Source: Paenibacillus mendelii (lineage in GTDB: Bacteria; Bacillota; Bacilli; Paenibacillales; Paenibacillaceae). Taken from it: a stretch of DNA of 64,000 bases. Below are positions 1 to 9,725 of the stretch, one piece after another. The position numbers were made by a program, and so were the translations under genes. Location of the stretch: contig NZ_JANHOF010000020.1 in NCBI RefSeq assembly GCF_024498075.1, positions 1 through 64,000 on the forward strand. Reading direction: 5' to 3'. Every line of letters starts with the position of its first letter. Positions within the stretch are counted from its first letter, which is position 1. The notes beneath the pieces are model-generated. The model made no database searches, had not been told where the DNA came from, and worked only from the letters and a program-made list of their open reading frames with translations.

Positions 1-747
1 CAGCCCTTCCCCGATCTCGATCGCTTCGATCGTTTGGAGAACCCGGTCAACCGCACAGCCGAATAAGGCGATCTTGGTCCCGGCGATTCGAGCGTCGTCG
101 CCGGCGATCGGCGCGATATCGACCTCCGGCAAATTCCATGCGGGGCGCCGGGCCGCGTTCGTCCGATTCCTGGCATACGCTTGCAGCATGCTTCCTTCGC
201 TTATCGGCCACGCCGCGCAAACATCATATTCGAATTTGTTGTCCGAAGGCTGTGTGCTGTCAGGATCCGGCATCCCGCTGTTCGAATACGTTTGCTGAAC
301 ATATTCCATCCGATCGAGCTCGAGAGGCCATCCCCCGACGGTTTTTATATTCAATGCCTGCAGGCCGAGGGCGAATGATCCGTTATGCACGACGCCAACC
401 GACTCCCCGATCGAACCGGCTACCGTCGTAACGTAGGGCCCCCAGATGACGGCATCGACATCACCATCGATGGATTGCACTTCGAATGTCGCATAAAGCC
501 CTTTTTCTTCGGCCAAAACCTCCACTGCCGCTCCGCACTCAGGAAACTTCAATGTCATTATGCCGGATGCCGCTTCATAATCGGCCTGCTCCGGCAACTC
601 GATCCGGCCGTCAACGACAACCCGAAGCAGCGGCATAGTATGCTTGGCAGATTCATATCGATTACCGTCAGCGGTATCGGTTAGACCAGTTATCCTGCCT
701 TGACGATCCAATTGAATGTTCAACTTTCCCGCAGAAATGCTCAACAT
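1..747 (-). CDS. Probable carbohydrate-active enzyme, N-terminal 249 codons (partial)
   Basis: An open minus-strand frame begins at ATG 747 and runs off the left edge without a stop. AAGGAG at 759-764 lies 11 nt before the start. The visible part is beta-rich, with a VIWGPYVTTV..IGESVGVV stretch followed by ALGLQALNIKTVGGWP. I associate this pattern with N-terminal sandwich domains of large bacterial glycosidase-like proteins, but I cannot name a family. It starts 53 bp after the neighbouring glycosidase-like gene and is last in a unit encoding a sugar importer and its two-component regulator, so cytoplasmic breakdown of the imported glycan is the likely role. No signal peptide is visible. 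The catalytic part, if any, lies outside the window. Confidence 0.6.
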   Translation of the reverse strand, partial: MLSISAGKLNIQLDRQGRITGLTDTADGNRYESAKHTMPLLRVVVDGRIELPEQADYEAASGIMTLKFPECGAAVEVLAEEKGLYATFEVQSIDGDVDAVIWGPYVTTVAGSIGESVGVVHNGSFALGLQALNIKTVGGWPLELDRMEYVQQTYSNSGMPDPDSTQPSDNKFEYDVCAAWPISEGSMLQAYARNRTNAARRPAWNLPEVDIAPIAGDDARIAGTKIALFGCAVDRVLQTIEAIEIGEGL

Positions 748-799
748 CGTACTCTCATCTCCTTGCAACATTTCATTTATTCGTTTCAAAGCTGCATGT

Positions 800-2722
800 T
801 CAGCCCATCCGCTTGATGATTTCCATCGTAGCAATTTCATGTGGTTGAAGCGTCAGCGTTACGACGCCATGACCGCGCGAGTCCAGGTTCACCGCGCCGA
901 TTGTTTCGATGAGGGCCTCTTCTCCGCCTGCAAACCCTGCATATTTTAGCGGCAGCTCCAGCGTAATCGTCTTTTCTTCATCGACCGGATTAAACACGAC
1001 CAGGACGGAGGGAATTTCCGCTTCCATCGATACATGCATCACCGCATCCGGTTCGAAACCGTTCGGACGCGCCAGATGCACCATTTCTCCAGCCAGTGTC
1101 GCCCGATACTTTTTATAGAACGAAATCCATTTCTGAAAAATGGTATTCGTCTTATTCCCGATATAAGCCTTTTTTCCGTATAATACGCCGCTATGCCCGT
1201 ATCCGAACATGCCGCCGAGCGCATGGTCGTAGGTGGCCGTGTTTTCCTCTGACGGCTCGATGCTATGACCGTGGTATGTTTCCAGGTTAGCGGACGTCCA
1301 TGTCGCGCAAGCCGGATCTTTATACCTCGAGTCGTAAACAAATGCACGCGATTGCGTAACAAGGCGCATGCCGCCCATGACATTCTGGTCTTCCTCTCGG
1401 TAACCGCCGGGACGCTGGCTCAACCCCAGAAACATGGATTGCATTTCTTGCGGCGCAGTAATCATCTTGTTTCTGTCCGTAATCTCCTTGAAAAAGCGCT
1501 TTTCCCACATCCAATTCATGAACTCCACGCTTTGGGGATTAGCGTGGCTGTGGTCGGCCTCTAGGCACGGAAGCCCATGATAAGGACCGTCAATGGCAAG
1601 GCCGTCAAACCCAATATGATCGAGGAGATGGAGCAGCTTCGTCCTGATATAATCGCCCCATGGCGACTGGTAGCACATATTGCCCAGCCCTTCCGGAGAA
1701 TAACGGATTCCGTCGGGACCTAAATACTGCCACTCCGGATGCTGCTTGCAAATCTCGGAAGAATGCCAGGCGATTGTCGTTGAGCAATACGGAAGAACCG
1801 TCAAGTTTTTACTGTGATAGTAATCGACCAGCATCTTCATATCTTCTTCCCCATTCGGGAAAAGATCCGGACGCGGGATATAGTCGCCTGTATTCGTAAA
1901 CAGCTGACCTACGAAAAACTCGACCGATTCGACGCCGTCCTCGGCTGCGTTGTCGGCAAATGCAAGGAGCTCTTCGTATGATTTGCATGTAGCCACGATT
2001 TGTTTGATTTGCGGCGACGTAATCCATGGCGCAATTTGCTTGTAAAGCCGATGCAAGATAATAGAAGCCTCATCTTTGTTTCCCGATGTAACCGCTTCGT
2101 AGCACTTGAATGTTTCAAAATGTTCTCCTTGTATAAGCTCCATGCCGATTGGCTTCGGGAACTCGAACCGGGAGAAAGGAACGTAATAGTCGTCTTCCTT
2201 CTGAATGCTCCAATAATAATCACTGAATACGGAAAGTTCTATTTTCCCTTCAAACAATCGAACGATATCAACGGTTACATTATCTACGGTAATGGGGGAA
2301 GACGAAACATTGTACACGCGTACATTTTTCGTTAACATGGGCAGCTCGTCGGCAATTTCATATTCGATCACAAGTTCAACCGGCGGTAATCCCTTGTGGC
2401 GCCTCGTACATGTCAGGTGAAGTATATCTCCGAAACAACCCTTACTCACCTCGGCGTTTGCCACGTAAAAGGCCCCTTCCCTGTCCCAATTCAACCGGTG
2501 CTTCCACGGACCGGCCTCATATGTCTTGCCGTCGATGGTCACGGCAGCCTCGTAAGGCAGGTTCGACTCGAACGAAAAAACCGGGTACCAGTATTCTCCC
2601 CTCTTCTTACCATTAGGACGAATATTATATTCAGTCGTCGCCAAGCCTTCCGAAATATCGATTTCCCGATAGATATAATCATTCTGAATGACTATTTTGT
2701 TGTTTTGTATGGATATGCCCAT
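800..2722 (-). CDS. Putative alpha-galactosidase-like (clan GH-D type) glycoside hydrolase
   Basis: This 640-residue protein has a beta-sandwich N-terminal half (about 1-240) and a TIM-barrel-like part (about 245-560). FFVGQLFTNTGDYIPRPDLFPNGEEDMKML resembles the GH36/GH27 barrel opening in which the solvent and substrate loops are laid out (quoted in pieces: FFVGQLFTNTGD, then YIPRPDLFPNG). GFDGLAIDGPYHG (Asp378) fits the strand carrying the catalytic nucleophile in clan GH-D. The C-terminal 80 residues look like a closing beta domain. There is no signal peptide, so it probably acts inside the cell. RBS AGAGGAG precedes the ATG. It lies downstream of the solute-binding protein gene in the same unit. 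Substrate is unknown, and assignment to a specific GH family is tentative. Confidence 0.65.
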   Translation of the reverse strand: MGISIQNNKIVIQNDYIYREIDISEGLATTEYNIRPNGKKRGEYWYPVFSFESNLPYEAAVTIDGKTYEAGPWKHRLNWDREGAFYVANAEVSKGCFGDILHLTCTRRHKGLPPVELVIEYEIADELPMLTKNVRVYNVSSSPITVDNVTVDIVRLFEGKIELSVFSDYYWSIQKEDDYYVPFSRFEFPKPIGMELIQGEHFETFKCYEAVTSGNKDEASIILHRLYKQIAPWITSPQIKQIVATCKSYEELLAFADNAAEDGVESVEFFVGQLFTNTGDYIPRPDLFPNGEEDMKMLVDYYHSKNLTVLPYCSTTIAWHSSEICKQHPEWQYLGPDGIRYSPEGLGNMCYQSPWGDYIRTKLLHLLDHIGFDGLAIDGPYHGLPCLEADHSHANPQSVEFMNWMWEKRFFKEITDRNKMITAPQEMQSMFLGLSQRPGGYREEDQNVMGGMRLVTQSRAFVYDSRYKDPACATWTSANLETYHGHSIEPSEENTATYDHALGGMFGYGHSGVLYGKKAYIGNKTNTIFQKWISFYKKYRATLAGEMVHLARPNGFEPDAVMHVSMEAEIPSVLVVFNPVDEEKTITLELPLKYAGFAGGEEALIETIGAVNLDSRGHGVVTLTLQPHEIATMEIIKRMG

Positions 2723-2777
2723 AATCCGTCACTCCTCTTTAGCTTGTATAAGAAACCGTCAAGGGAAGGTATGCTAT

Positions 2778-2799
2778 GCGGCCTTCATTGGAAGGCCGC
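2778..2799 (-). terminator. Intercistronic hairpin between binding protein and hydrolase genes
   Basis: GCGGCCTTC, loop ATTG, GAAGGCCGC gives a perfect 9-bp stem. No T-run follows on the minus strand. It is more likely an mRNA-stabilising or attenuating hairpin, raising expression of the upstream solute-binding protein relative to the downstream enzymes, than a full terminator. Confidence 0.55.
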
Positions 2800-2828
2800 C
2801 CGATCAACCTATGCCGTTTCTTGTGACT

Positions 2829-4457
2829 CTATTGTTGTTTTAACTGATCATACGCTTGCTGTGCTTCTGCCATGACCTTATCGCCGCCTATTTTGTTCCA
2901 CTCCGCCACGTAGTTGTCAAATTCGCTGACCGGTTTCTTGCCTGTGATCATATCAATGAACGTTTGCATCGTCAGCTTATCCAGTCTTTCCTTGTAATCA
3001 TTGTAGATTGGCCTGTCGATCGGTCCAAGAATATCATATTTTCCCGTGCCCAATTCCATCAGCTTGCTTCGCAGCGGAAGTAAGGATTTATCCTTTGTAG
3101 CAAAAGACGCCAATTCTTCACTGTAATCGTCATTCCATCCCCCTGGAACGGAATAAGCGCCGTCAAAGCCGTATTTCCACCGTTCCTTTTGATCGTCGTA
3201 CGGCTCAATGTATTCGAACTCGCCATCTGCCGTCTTCTTGAACGTCTTTCCTTCTTCGCCAAAGGTTATCGCGATCTTGGATTCAATTTCGAAGGAGGTG
3301 AATTCGAAAACCTGAAGGTATTTGATCATCTTATCGCGATCGTTCTCCAATTGCTTGCCAAACATAATATCGACTCCAAACAGCGCATTGCCCTGCAGCA
3401 TGCCAAAGTCTCCGTCCGGTCCCTTAGGCCCCGGAATCATGGCAAAGCTGGCATCTGGATTCTTTTTGTGCAGTGTCGCATAGATGTCATTGCAGCAGAA
3501 TACGCCATCCTGCGCAAGCCCGAACCAATAGGTGCCGACAGCTCCGGATTTTTCCTGAGCCAATTTATCCTGTACATTGTTTGCTTTGTTGACAATAAAT
3601 TCAGGGTCGATCAAACCTTCACTATACCAACGGTTTAATACGGTTAAGGCTTCTTTCGCCCCAGGCAATATATCGCCACGCACGATCTTGCCGTCGTCTT
3701 CCGTAAATGCCCCTGGATAAACGCCATACGCGCCGAACACAAAGCTGAATAAGTCTCCGATTGCCCCGGCCGTACCCGTAATGCCATAAGTGTCCTGTTT
3801 GTTATTACCGTCCGGATCGTCATTGCGGAATCGCTTCAACGCTTCTTCCATCTCTTCAAGCGTCTCCGGTGTTTTCGTTATTCCGACTTTTTTCAGCCAA
3901 TCCTCACGGAAGCCTACAACGTTTCCATGCGGAGCTAAGTCCCAAATCCCCGGCAATCCGTAAATTTTGCCGTCCCTGCGCAAATATTTAAACGGATCGT
4001 CTCCCAATACCTTTTTCAAAAATGCTGTGTACTTGGGGGCATACTGTTCCAGATCCTCCGCTTTGATCTCGGCAACAACATCCTGTTTAATCAGCTTGTC
4101 GTATTCCTGGAAGCTAAGGCTTTTCCACCAATCGGGAATATCGCCGGAAGCGATAGCCAGATTCAGCTTTTCCTTGGCCGTATCGGAGGAGGCGACATAA
4201 AATTCAGCATCGAAATCGAATTTGGATTTGAGGAAGTTCATGAAATAACCGTCTGTTTTGGTTTGTTCCGGATAATACGTCCAAAAATTCAGCTTCATCT
4301 TCGCAGCTTCGCCATCCGAACCTTCCCCGTCGTTCGACGGAGCGTTTTCCTGATTCTTCGGTGCTTCCGAATTTGATTTCCCGCTGCATCCGCTGATCAG
4401 CAGAACAAGCACCATGCAGAAGATGAATGCGGATAACCCATGTTTTTTTCTGTTCAT
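2829..4457 (-). CDS. Extracellular solute-binding lipoprotein of a sugar ABC transporter (LplA-like)
   Basis: The 542-residue precursor starts MNRKKHGLSAFIFCMVLVLL and has lipobox LISGC, so a lipid-anchored mature protein beginning at Cys24 is expected. A low-complexity Glu/Asn/Gly linker follows, then a family 1 solute-binding fold (KLNFWTYYPEQTKTDGYF, WLKKVGITKTPETLEEMEEAL, GMLQGNALFGVDIMF). The length matches the long LplA/YtcQ-type binding proteins of Paenibacillus rather than the usual 420-residue maltose type. It follows the two permease genes. No ATPase gene is present, as is usual for this class, which borrows a shared MsmX-type ATPase. It probably binds an oligosaccharide; which one is not evident. 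GGGAGAGGG serves as RBS. Confidence 0.88.
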   Translation of the reverse strand: MNRKKHGLSAFIFCMVLVLLISGCSGKSNSEAPKNQENAPSNDGEGSDGEAAKMKLNFWTYYPEQTKTDGYFMNFLKSKFDFDAEFYVASSDTAKEKLNLAIASGDIPDWWKSLSFQEYDKLIKQDVVAEIKAEDLEQYAPKYTAFLKKVLGDDPFKYLRRDGKIYGLPGIWDLAPHGNVVGFREDWLKKVGITKTPETLEEMEEALKRFRNDDPDGNNKQDTYGITGTAGAIGDLFSFVFGAYGVYPGAFTEDDGKIVRGDILPGAKEALTVLNRWYSEGLIDPEFIVNKANNVQDKLAQEKSGAVGTYWFGLAQDGVFCCNDIYATLHKKNPDASFAMIPGPKGPDGDFGMLQGNALFGVDIMFGKQLENDRDKMIKYLQVFEFTSFEIESKIAITFGEEGKTFKKTADGEFEYIEPYDDQKERWKYGFDGAYSVPGGWNDDYSEELASFATKDKSLLPLRSKLMELGTGKYDILGPIDRPIYNDYKERLDKLTMQTFIDMITGKKPVSEFDNYVAEWNKIGGDKVMAEAQQAYDQLKQQ

Positions 4458-4515
4458 TGTTTTAACCCTCTCCCGTTTACTTGTTTCGTTCTATTAAATG
4501 CTTCACGTTTCATGC

Positions 4516-5388
4516 TCAACCTTTAATAGCACCTACCATGATTCCCTTCACAAAATATTTCTGCAAAAAAGGATAGACAACAAGCATCGGAAGGATCGAA
4601 AGCATGATGACGGTGGCTTGCAGCTGCCTTCCGGAATAGGGACTTTTCTCTTGCAGTTTCGTTAAAACTTCACTAAATTGGGTCGGGTTATTCTGGATAA
4701 TGATTCGTCTAAGCACCAGCTGCAGCATCTCTTTATTCGCATCGTTCGTATAGATCAACGCGTCGAACCAGGCGTTCCAATGTCCGACTCCTACCCACAA
4801 CGCTTCCGTGGCAATAATAGGCATGGATAACGGAAGAATAATCCGGATGAATATTTTCAAATATCCTGCACCGTCGACCATCGCCGACTCCTCCAGGCTT
4901 TCCGGAAGCGACCGAAAAAAGTTGCGCATAATCAAGACATTGAAGGTGCTGATCATACCGGGGATGACAAGCGCCCATATGGTGTTATACATCCCGAGAT
5001 ACTTGATTAACAAATAGTTTGGAATTAATCCGCCCCCAATAATAAATTGGATCAGCATGAATTTAGTAATCCAGCGATTCAGCGGTAAATCCTTTTTCGA
5101 CAATGGATAAGCGGTGATCGCGGTTGCCAATATGCTAAGCGCCACACCGAGGCATGTCCTTATAATGGTATTTTTATATCCGATCCATAGGGCATCAAAG
5201 TCAAGTGCAAGCTTGTAGCTGTCAAACGTAATCGATTTCGGAAACAGCATGAATGAACTGTTGGCTGCATCCCCGCCATCTAAGGAAATGACCACTTGCG
5301 TCCAAAATGGATACAACGTAATGACCAGCACGGCCGTCATGATTGCATATAGAAAGATGTCTGCGATTTTACTCTCCGTCTTTACCAT
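4516..5388 (-). CDS. Sugar ABC transporter permease, LplC/YtcP type
   Basis: This is a 290-residue inner-membrane permease of the CUT1 class with about six hydrophobic segments. The EAA loop is visible as ESLEESAMVDGAGYLKIF, where the conserved Gly contacts the ATPase, and the family C-terminal ending is KYFVKGIMVGAIKG. The start overlaps the preceding permease gene by 7 bp, indicating translational coupling. It should form a heterodimer with the product of 5382-6353 and deliver sugar from the lipoprotein at 2829-4457. Confidence 0.9.
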   Translation of the reverse strand: MVKTESKIADIFLYAIMTAVLVITLYPFWTQVVISLDGGDAANSSFMLFPKSITFDSYKLALDFDALWIGYKNTIIRTCLGVALSILATAITAYPLSKKDLPLNRWITKFMLIQFIIGGGLIPNYLLIKYLGMYNTIWALVIPGMISTFNVLIMRNFFRSLPESLEESAMVDGAGYLKIFIRIILPLSMPIIATEALWVGVGHWNAWFDALIYTNDANKEMLQLVLRRIIIQNNPTQFSEVLTKLQEKSPYSGRQLQATVIMLSILPMLVVYPFLQKYFVKGIMVGAIKG

Positions 5389-6353
5389 AATGTATAATCA
5401 CCGCCTCCGATCCTTCTGGCCAATCCATTCGCCGTCAGCATCAGGATGAGACCGATTAACGATTTAAATAAGCCTACCGCCGTCGCATAACCGTAATCCA
5501 TATCGATCAAACCTTTTCGGTAAACATAAGTGTCGATAATATCGGCAACGTCATATACTTGCGGGTTGTACATGTTGAAAATCTGATCGAATCCGGCATC
5601 GAGAATACCTGACATGGACAAGACGAGCATAATACTAATCACCGGCATGAGCAGCGGGATCGTAATATAGATCATTCGCTTCATCCTGCCTGCGCCATCA
5701 ACGACCGCAGCCTCGTGCAAATGCGGATCGATGCCCGTGATTGCGGCAAAATAAATGATCGAGCTCCAGCCGAATCCCGCCAGAATCGACGTGATGACAA
5801 GAATCGAACGAAAATAACTGGTATCAGCCATGAATAATATGGGATCGACCCCGAAAACGCCAAGGATCGCGTTAACCGGCCCCTCAAGTGAAAAGATACT
5901 CATGAAAATACCGCCCAGGATGATCCATGAAATGAAATGGGGTAGATAGGATGCCGTCTGAACTGTCTTCTTGAATTTGACGTTCTTCACTTCACTCAGC
6001 AGCAGCGCGAAAATGATGGGTATGGGGAACCCGAACACCATGCGGTACAAGCTGATTAATACCGTATTTTTTAGCACCAGATAGAAACCTGGATCTCGGA
6101 ACGCTTTCTCAAAATGGGCCAATCCGACCCAAGGACTGCCGAAGAAGCCTTTCGTAATTTGAAAATCTTCAAACGCAATTAATAGTCCGTAAATCGGTAC
6201 ATAGTTGAAAATGATGACGTACAATAAGGAAGGAACCATCATGATTAACAGTACCTTGTATTTTTTGAACGCATGTCGTTTGGATCTGGCTTCCCTGGTT
6301 TTCGGTTGGCCATTCCATCCCGGCCGCTCGGCCAGCACTGTCGTTTTACTCAT
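5382..6353 (-). CDS. Sugar ABC transporter permease, LplB/YteP type
   Basis: This is a 323-residue CUT1 permease. A basic cytoplasmic N-terminus (about 35 residues) precedes the first membrane span (LLIMMVPSLLYVIIFNYVPIYG). The EAA loop reads HLHEAAVVDGAGRMKRM. The C-terminus is GLARRIGGGDYTLW, typical of this Paenibacillus subfamily. RBS AAGGAG lies ahead of ATG 6353. It is the first transport gene after the two-component system, 100 bp downstream of the kinase gene, so the promoter activated by the response regulator most likely lies in 6354-6453. Confidence 0.9.
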   Translation of the reverse strand: MSKTTVLAERPGWNGQPKTREARSKRHAFKKYKVLLIMMVPSLLYVIIFNYVPIYGLLIAFEDFQITKGFFGSPWVGLAHFEKAFRDPGFYLVLKNTVLISLYRMVFGFPIPIIFALLLSEVKNVKFKKTVQTASYLPHFISWIILGGIFMSIFSLEGPVNAILGVFGVDPILFMADTSYFRSILVITSILAGFGWSSIIYFAAITGIDPHLHEAAVVDGAGRMKRMIYITIPLLMPVISIMLVLSMSGILDAGFDQIFNMYNPQVYDVADIIDTYVYRKGLIDMDYGYATAVGLFKSLIGLILMLTANGLARRIGGGDYTLW

Positions 6354-6453
6354 CCCTTTCGTCTCCTTCCTCTAATCCATGAATGCGCATTCATTTCATA
6401 TGGAAAGTATAGCATGGGGGTAATGAGGCAACATTATCACTTATTTGATTTCC

Positions 6454-8181
6454 TTATCGTTTTTTTGTCAAATCAGATAAGTTAGCATCCTTTACGATTT
6501 GCGGGACGGTTATCAACATCGTTGTTCCTTCCTCTCCCTCCCCATGACCTCGAACGGTTATACCGTAACCATGACCGAAAAACAGTTCGATTCTATCTTG
6601 TACATTCCTAAGGCCATACCCCGCAGAACGAAGCTTCATCACATTCTGGATCAGTTCTTCCTCCATCCCCGGCCCGTTATCCATAATGGCAAATTGCACG
6701 TTGCCATCTACAAGAGTAGCCGAAATGGTGATTATCCCCTTGCCTTCCGTCTTTCGGTTAACGCCGTGTTTGATCGCATTCTCCACCAGCGGTTGCAAAA
6801 TCATATTGATCGTATCAAACCGATTAACGTCGTTGTCGATATCGTACATAACATCGAAGCCATAATTATCGGTAATGAGCATAATGTCTAAATACGATTT
6901 CACATTTTCCAGTTCATTTTTGACCGATATAAAATGGTCTCCTTTGTTGAGTGCCGTGCGATAGTATTTGGACAACGAGGTTACGATCCGGCTAATTTCA
7001 TAGGATTTAGTTTGCAGTGCCTTCCAGTTGATGGACGAAAGTGTATTATATAAAAAATGAGGATTCATCTGCGCTTGCAGCCGATGCAATTCTTTCTGCC
7101 GTACCTCCTGAATCAGTTCTCGAATACGAAACAGCATGTTGCCGAAACGATCGGTCAGCTCGCCGATTTCGTCTTTGGACGAATTATGGATCTTCAGCTC
7201 AAGCCCGCCGTTCTCCACGCGTTTCATCCAATGATTCAACCGGTAGATGCGTCTTAACATCCCGTTGGCGAATAGAGAGATGATAATGAGTAGAATAGCG
7301 ATGCAAATACCGATAACGATAAAGGTTGCATATAAGATAGGGGCAGCGTTTCCGGATACTTGGTCGATCGGTACGTAGCAGTGGATCGTCCAGCCTGTAT
7401 TCGGAATTTTTTTGTTGATCACCATAAACTCTATTCCGTTAATCGTGGAAATGCCTTCTTCCTGAACCCCTGCAGGGGCATCAGAAAACCAGCCGGCAGC
7501 ACGTGCATTCGTCACTGCCGCAGTGCCGTGCGAGTCCGTTATGACGAGACCGTAATCGCTTAGCAGCTTCATAGCATCCATGAATATACTTTTGACATCT
7601 ACATGAACATACAAGACATGATGGCCAGACAGGAACGTTTCCGGAAATTTGCTTACCGCATAGGCTGCCTGCTGTGATTCGTCAAAATACCAGCGGATGC
7701 CAAATTTTCTAAGAGCCTCCCTATACCAGCTTTGATCCGATACCCCTGTGGCCGACCGCAAATAATCTCCGTATTCCGGCAGCGGGCTCTCGGTGTATAT
7801 GGTCAGCTTATCAATTCCGTGATAGGACGTGAGCATCATATTGAAGTACGGATCCAAATACTCTCTTAATTGATTGGCCAACGTCGATAATTCGACCTCT
7901 CCACCGTTTGGAACCGATACCATATCTTGAATTAATCGATTGGCGACAATCAATTGAATCAAGTTATTGTACAATTCCATCTTATAGGCAATGCTGCTCT
8001 CTGCTGTACTAATGTTTCTCTCGATGCTTTGCTTCGCTTGATCATTGAGCAATTGTCTTGATTGCGTGTATGAATAAATCCCGAGTACCATAATCGGGAT
8101 AATAGTAACGATAAGATACGACATAAACAGTTTCTGTTTAAATTTAAAACGTAGGAATGTCCAGTTCATCCATCTTCTCAT
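6454..8181 (-). CDS. Sensor histidine kinase, YesM-like
   Basis: The 575-residue membrane kinase has span 1 at about 18-38, an extracytoplasmic sensor of about 240 residues (dCache-like), span 2 at about 282-305, a HAMP segment and a LytS/YesM-type kinase core. The phospho-acceptor His375 lies in LQAQMNPHFLYNTLSSINW, and the HATPase N and G boxes are LVENAIKHG and MDNGPGM. The start codon overlaps the response regulator stop by 4 bp (ATGA). It probably senses the glycan, or its binding protein, taken up by the adjacent importer. Confidence 0.92.
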   Translation of the reverse strand: MRRWMNWTFLRFKFKQKLFMSYLIVTIIPIMVLGIYSYTQSRQLLNDQAKQSIERNISTAESSIAYKMELYNNLIQLIVANRLIQDMVSVPNGGEVELSTLANQLREYLDPYFNMMLTSYHGIDKLTIYTESPLPEYGDYLRSATGVSDQSWYREALRKFGIRWYFDESQQAAYAVSKFPETFLSGHHVLYVHVDVKSIFMDAMKLLSDYGLVITDSHGTAAVTNARAAGWFSDAPAGVQEEGISTINGIEFMVINKKIPNTGWTIHCYVPIDQVSGNAAPILYATFIVIGICIAILLIIISLFANGMLRRIYRLNHWMKRVENGGLELKIHNSSKDEIGELTDRFGNMLFRIRELIQEVRQKELHRLQAQMNPHFLYNTLSSINWKALQTKSYEISRIVTSLSKYYRTALNKGDHFISVKNELENVKSYLDIMLITDNYGFDVMYDIDNDVNRFDTINMILQPLVENAIKHGVNRKTEGKGIITISATLVDGNVQFAIMDNGPGMEEELIQNVMKLRSAGYGLRNVQDRIELFFGHGYGITVRGHGEGEEGTTMLITVPQIVKDANLSDLTKKR

Positions 8182-9725
8182 AGGCCCTGTTCTTCCCTGT
8201 ACTGGGACGGCGTTTTCCCGTAATTGTTTTTGAATAAGGCGGAGAAATAGGCAAAGTTGGGATACCCTACTTCTTTGCCGATATCCGTGATTTTCTTGTT
8301 CGAAGTCAAGAGAAGCTCGCCCGCCTTTTCCAACCGGATCGACGTGATATATTTCACGATACTCTTGCCCTTATACTTCTTGAACAATCGGCTCAAATAA
8401 CCCGGACTCAGATAGACCTGCTTTGCAATGCTCTCCAGCGTGATTTCACTGCAGTACTCCCGGTCAATAATCTGTATGACTTCTTCGATCACGCTGCGAA
8501 ACAATTCACGGGGTCTTTCAACGCTCGCTATCATATCCTGGGCGATCGACCGCATAACCTCCATGAGCTCCATGAGCGAAGAAGCATTATGGATCCTTTC
8601 CAGTCCCATAATGAAATCGTTTACATTATGTTGTATCGGACGATCGATCGACTTCAATACTTCCGTGCAAACATATTTCGCATAGTTTTCCGAGACGGTT
8701 TTTCTACCTTCGAGCAGCTCGATCAGAAGAACGATTTTATCGCTATCCACCTCGACTTCCTTTAACCACTCCGTTGTATCGAACAAAACACGGCGAGTGT
8801 TAGAATAAACGTCCCTGTCTCCCGACTTGACCTCCCCTGTGTAGAGCACCGCCCCTTTCTCCATAAAAAACTTATTCGCCAACATCGTTTCCATCAAGTT
8901 GTATTCACTGCCTATATGCTTGAGGCTTTCGATCAACCCGCTGATCACGATGCTTACGTCCGCGCTATGTTTTTCTTTGAACAACTCGACCAGCAATGTC
9001 CCCATCCGAATAAGATCCTCTATGGTTTCTTCCGGACTGCCTTCGTATAATAAAACGCTCTGTACCTCATTCAAATTAACGAAATCGGCTTTCCCGCCAA
9101 TCATTCCCGTCAATACCGGCTCGACATCGAGATCGTTCCTATCAAAAAAACGGCTTCCCGTATGGATCATCGCCATTCGCAAATAACGGTACCCGCTAAA
9201 GTGGATGGCCGTGTCCGGAGACTCGTTATCCTCTTCCGCAATCATCCCCCTGCCATGAATAAGATCATATAAAAACTGCTGCTTCTCGTAGCGAATTCCC
9301 TTCCAATAGATCTCTTGGATTCGTTCATTCTTTAATTTCTCTTTCTGCTCTTCGTCGCACAGCCGGATGACATTCGAAACAACGCGCATGAATTCACCGA
9401 TTTCCACCGGCTTCAGTATGTAATGAGTCACGTTCAAATCGATCGCTTTCTGAGCGTATTCGAACTCGCCATAGGCACTCATAAAAATGATTTTGATATG
9501 CGGCAGCAGCTCTTTGACTTTTTGCGCGAGCTGCAGACCGTCAAGCTCTCTCATTCGTATGTCCGTAAGCAGAATATCAATATTGCTGTGGTCGCGGATG
9601 TATTCCAGCGCCGATTCCCCGGAATCCGCTTCGTATATTTCAAGTCCCCAATTAAATTGTTCTGTCAGAAATTTGACTCCTTCCCTTTCGGAACGATCGT
9701 CATCGACAACTAACATGTTATACAT
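8178..9725 (-). CDS. Response regulator with AraC-type output domain, YesN-like
   Basis: The 515-residue protein starts MYNMLVVDDD. I place the start at 9725 because AAGGGAAGG lies just upstream and the receiver domain begins at once; the open frame extends 32 codons further but that part is not conserved-looking. The phospho-acceptor is Asp55 (LLTDIRM). A long central linker precedes an AraC/XylS pair of helix-turn-helix motifs at the C-terminus (ITLESIAKQVYLSPGYLSRL and KKITDIGKEVGYPNFAYFSA). It most likely activates the downstream transport and hydrolase genes. It is translationally coupled to the kinase. Confidence 0.92.
   Translation of the reverse strand: MYNMLVVDDDRSEREGVKFLTEQFNWGLEIYEADSGESALEYIRDHSNIDILLTDIRMRELDGLQLAQKVKELLPHIKIIFMSAYGEFEYAQKAIDLNVTHYILKPVEIGEFMRVVSNVIRLCDEEQKEKLKNERIQEIYWKGIRYEKQQFLYDLIHGRGMIAEEDNESPDTAIHFSGYRYLRMAMIHTGSRFFDRNDLDVEPVLTGMIGGKADFVNLNEVQSVLLYEGSPEETIEDLIRMGTLLVELFKEKHSADVSIVISGLIESLKHIGSEYNLMETMLANKFFMEKGAVLYTGEVKSGDRDVYSNTRRVLFDTTEWLKEVEVDSDKIVLLIELLEGRKTVSENYAKYVCTEVLKSIDRPIQHNVNDFIMGLERIHNASSLMELMEVMRSIAQDMIASVERPRELFRSVIEEVIQIIDREYCSEITLESIAKQVYLSPGYLSRLFKKYKGKSIVKYITSIRLEKAGELLLTSNKKITDIGKEVGYPNFAYFSALFKNNYGKTPSQYREEQGL

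Noticed and set aside
74..684. Several short plus-strand frames at the left edge
   Set aside because: The minus strand is open from 747 to the edge with a good RBS and sensible protein, so these are shadows.
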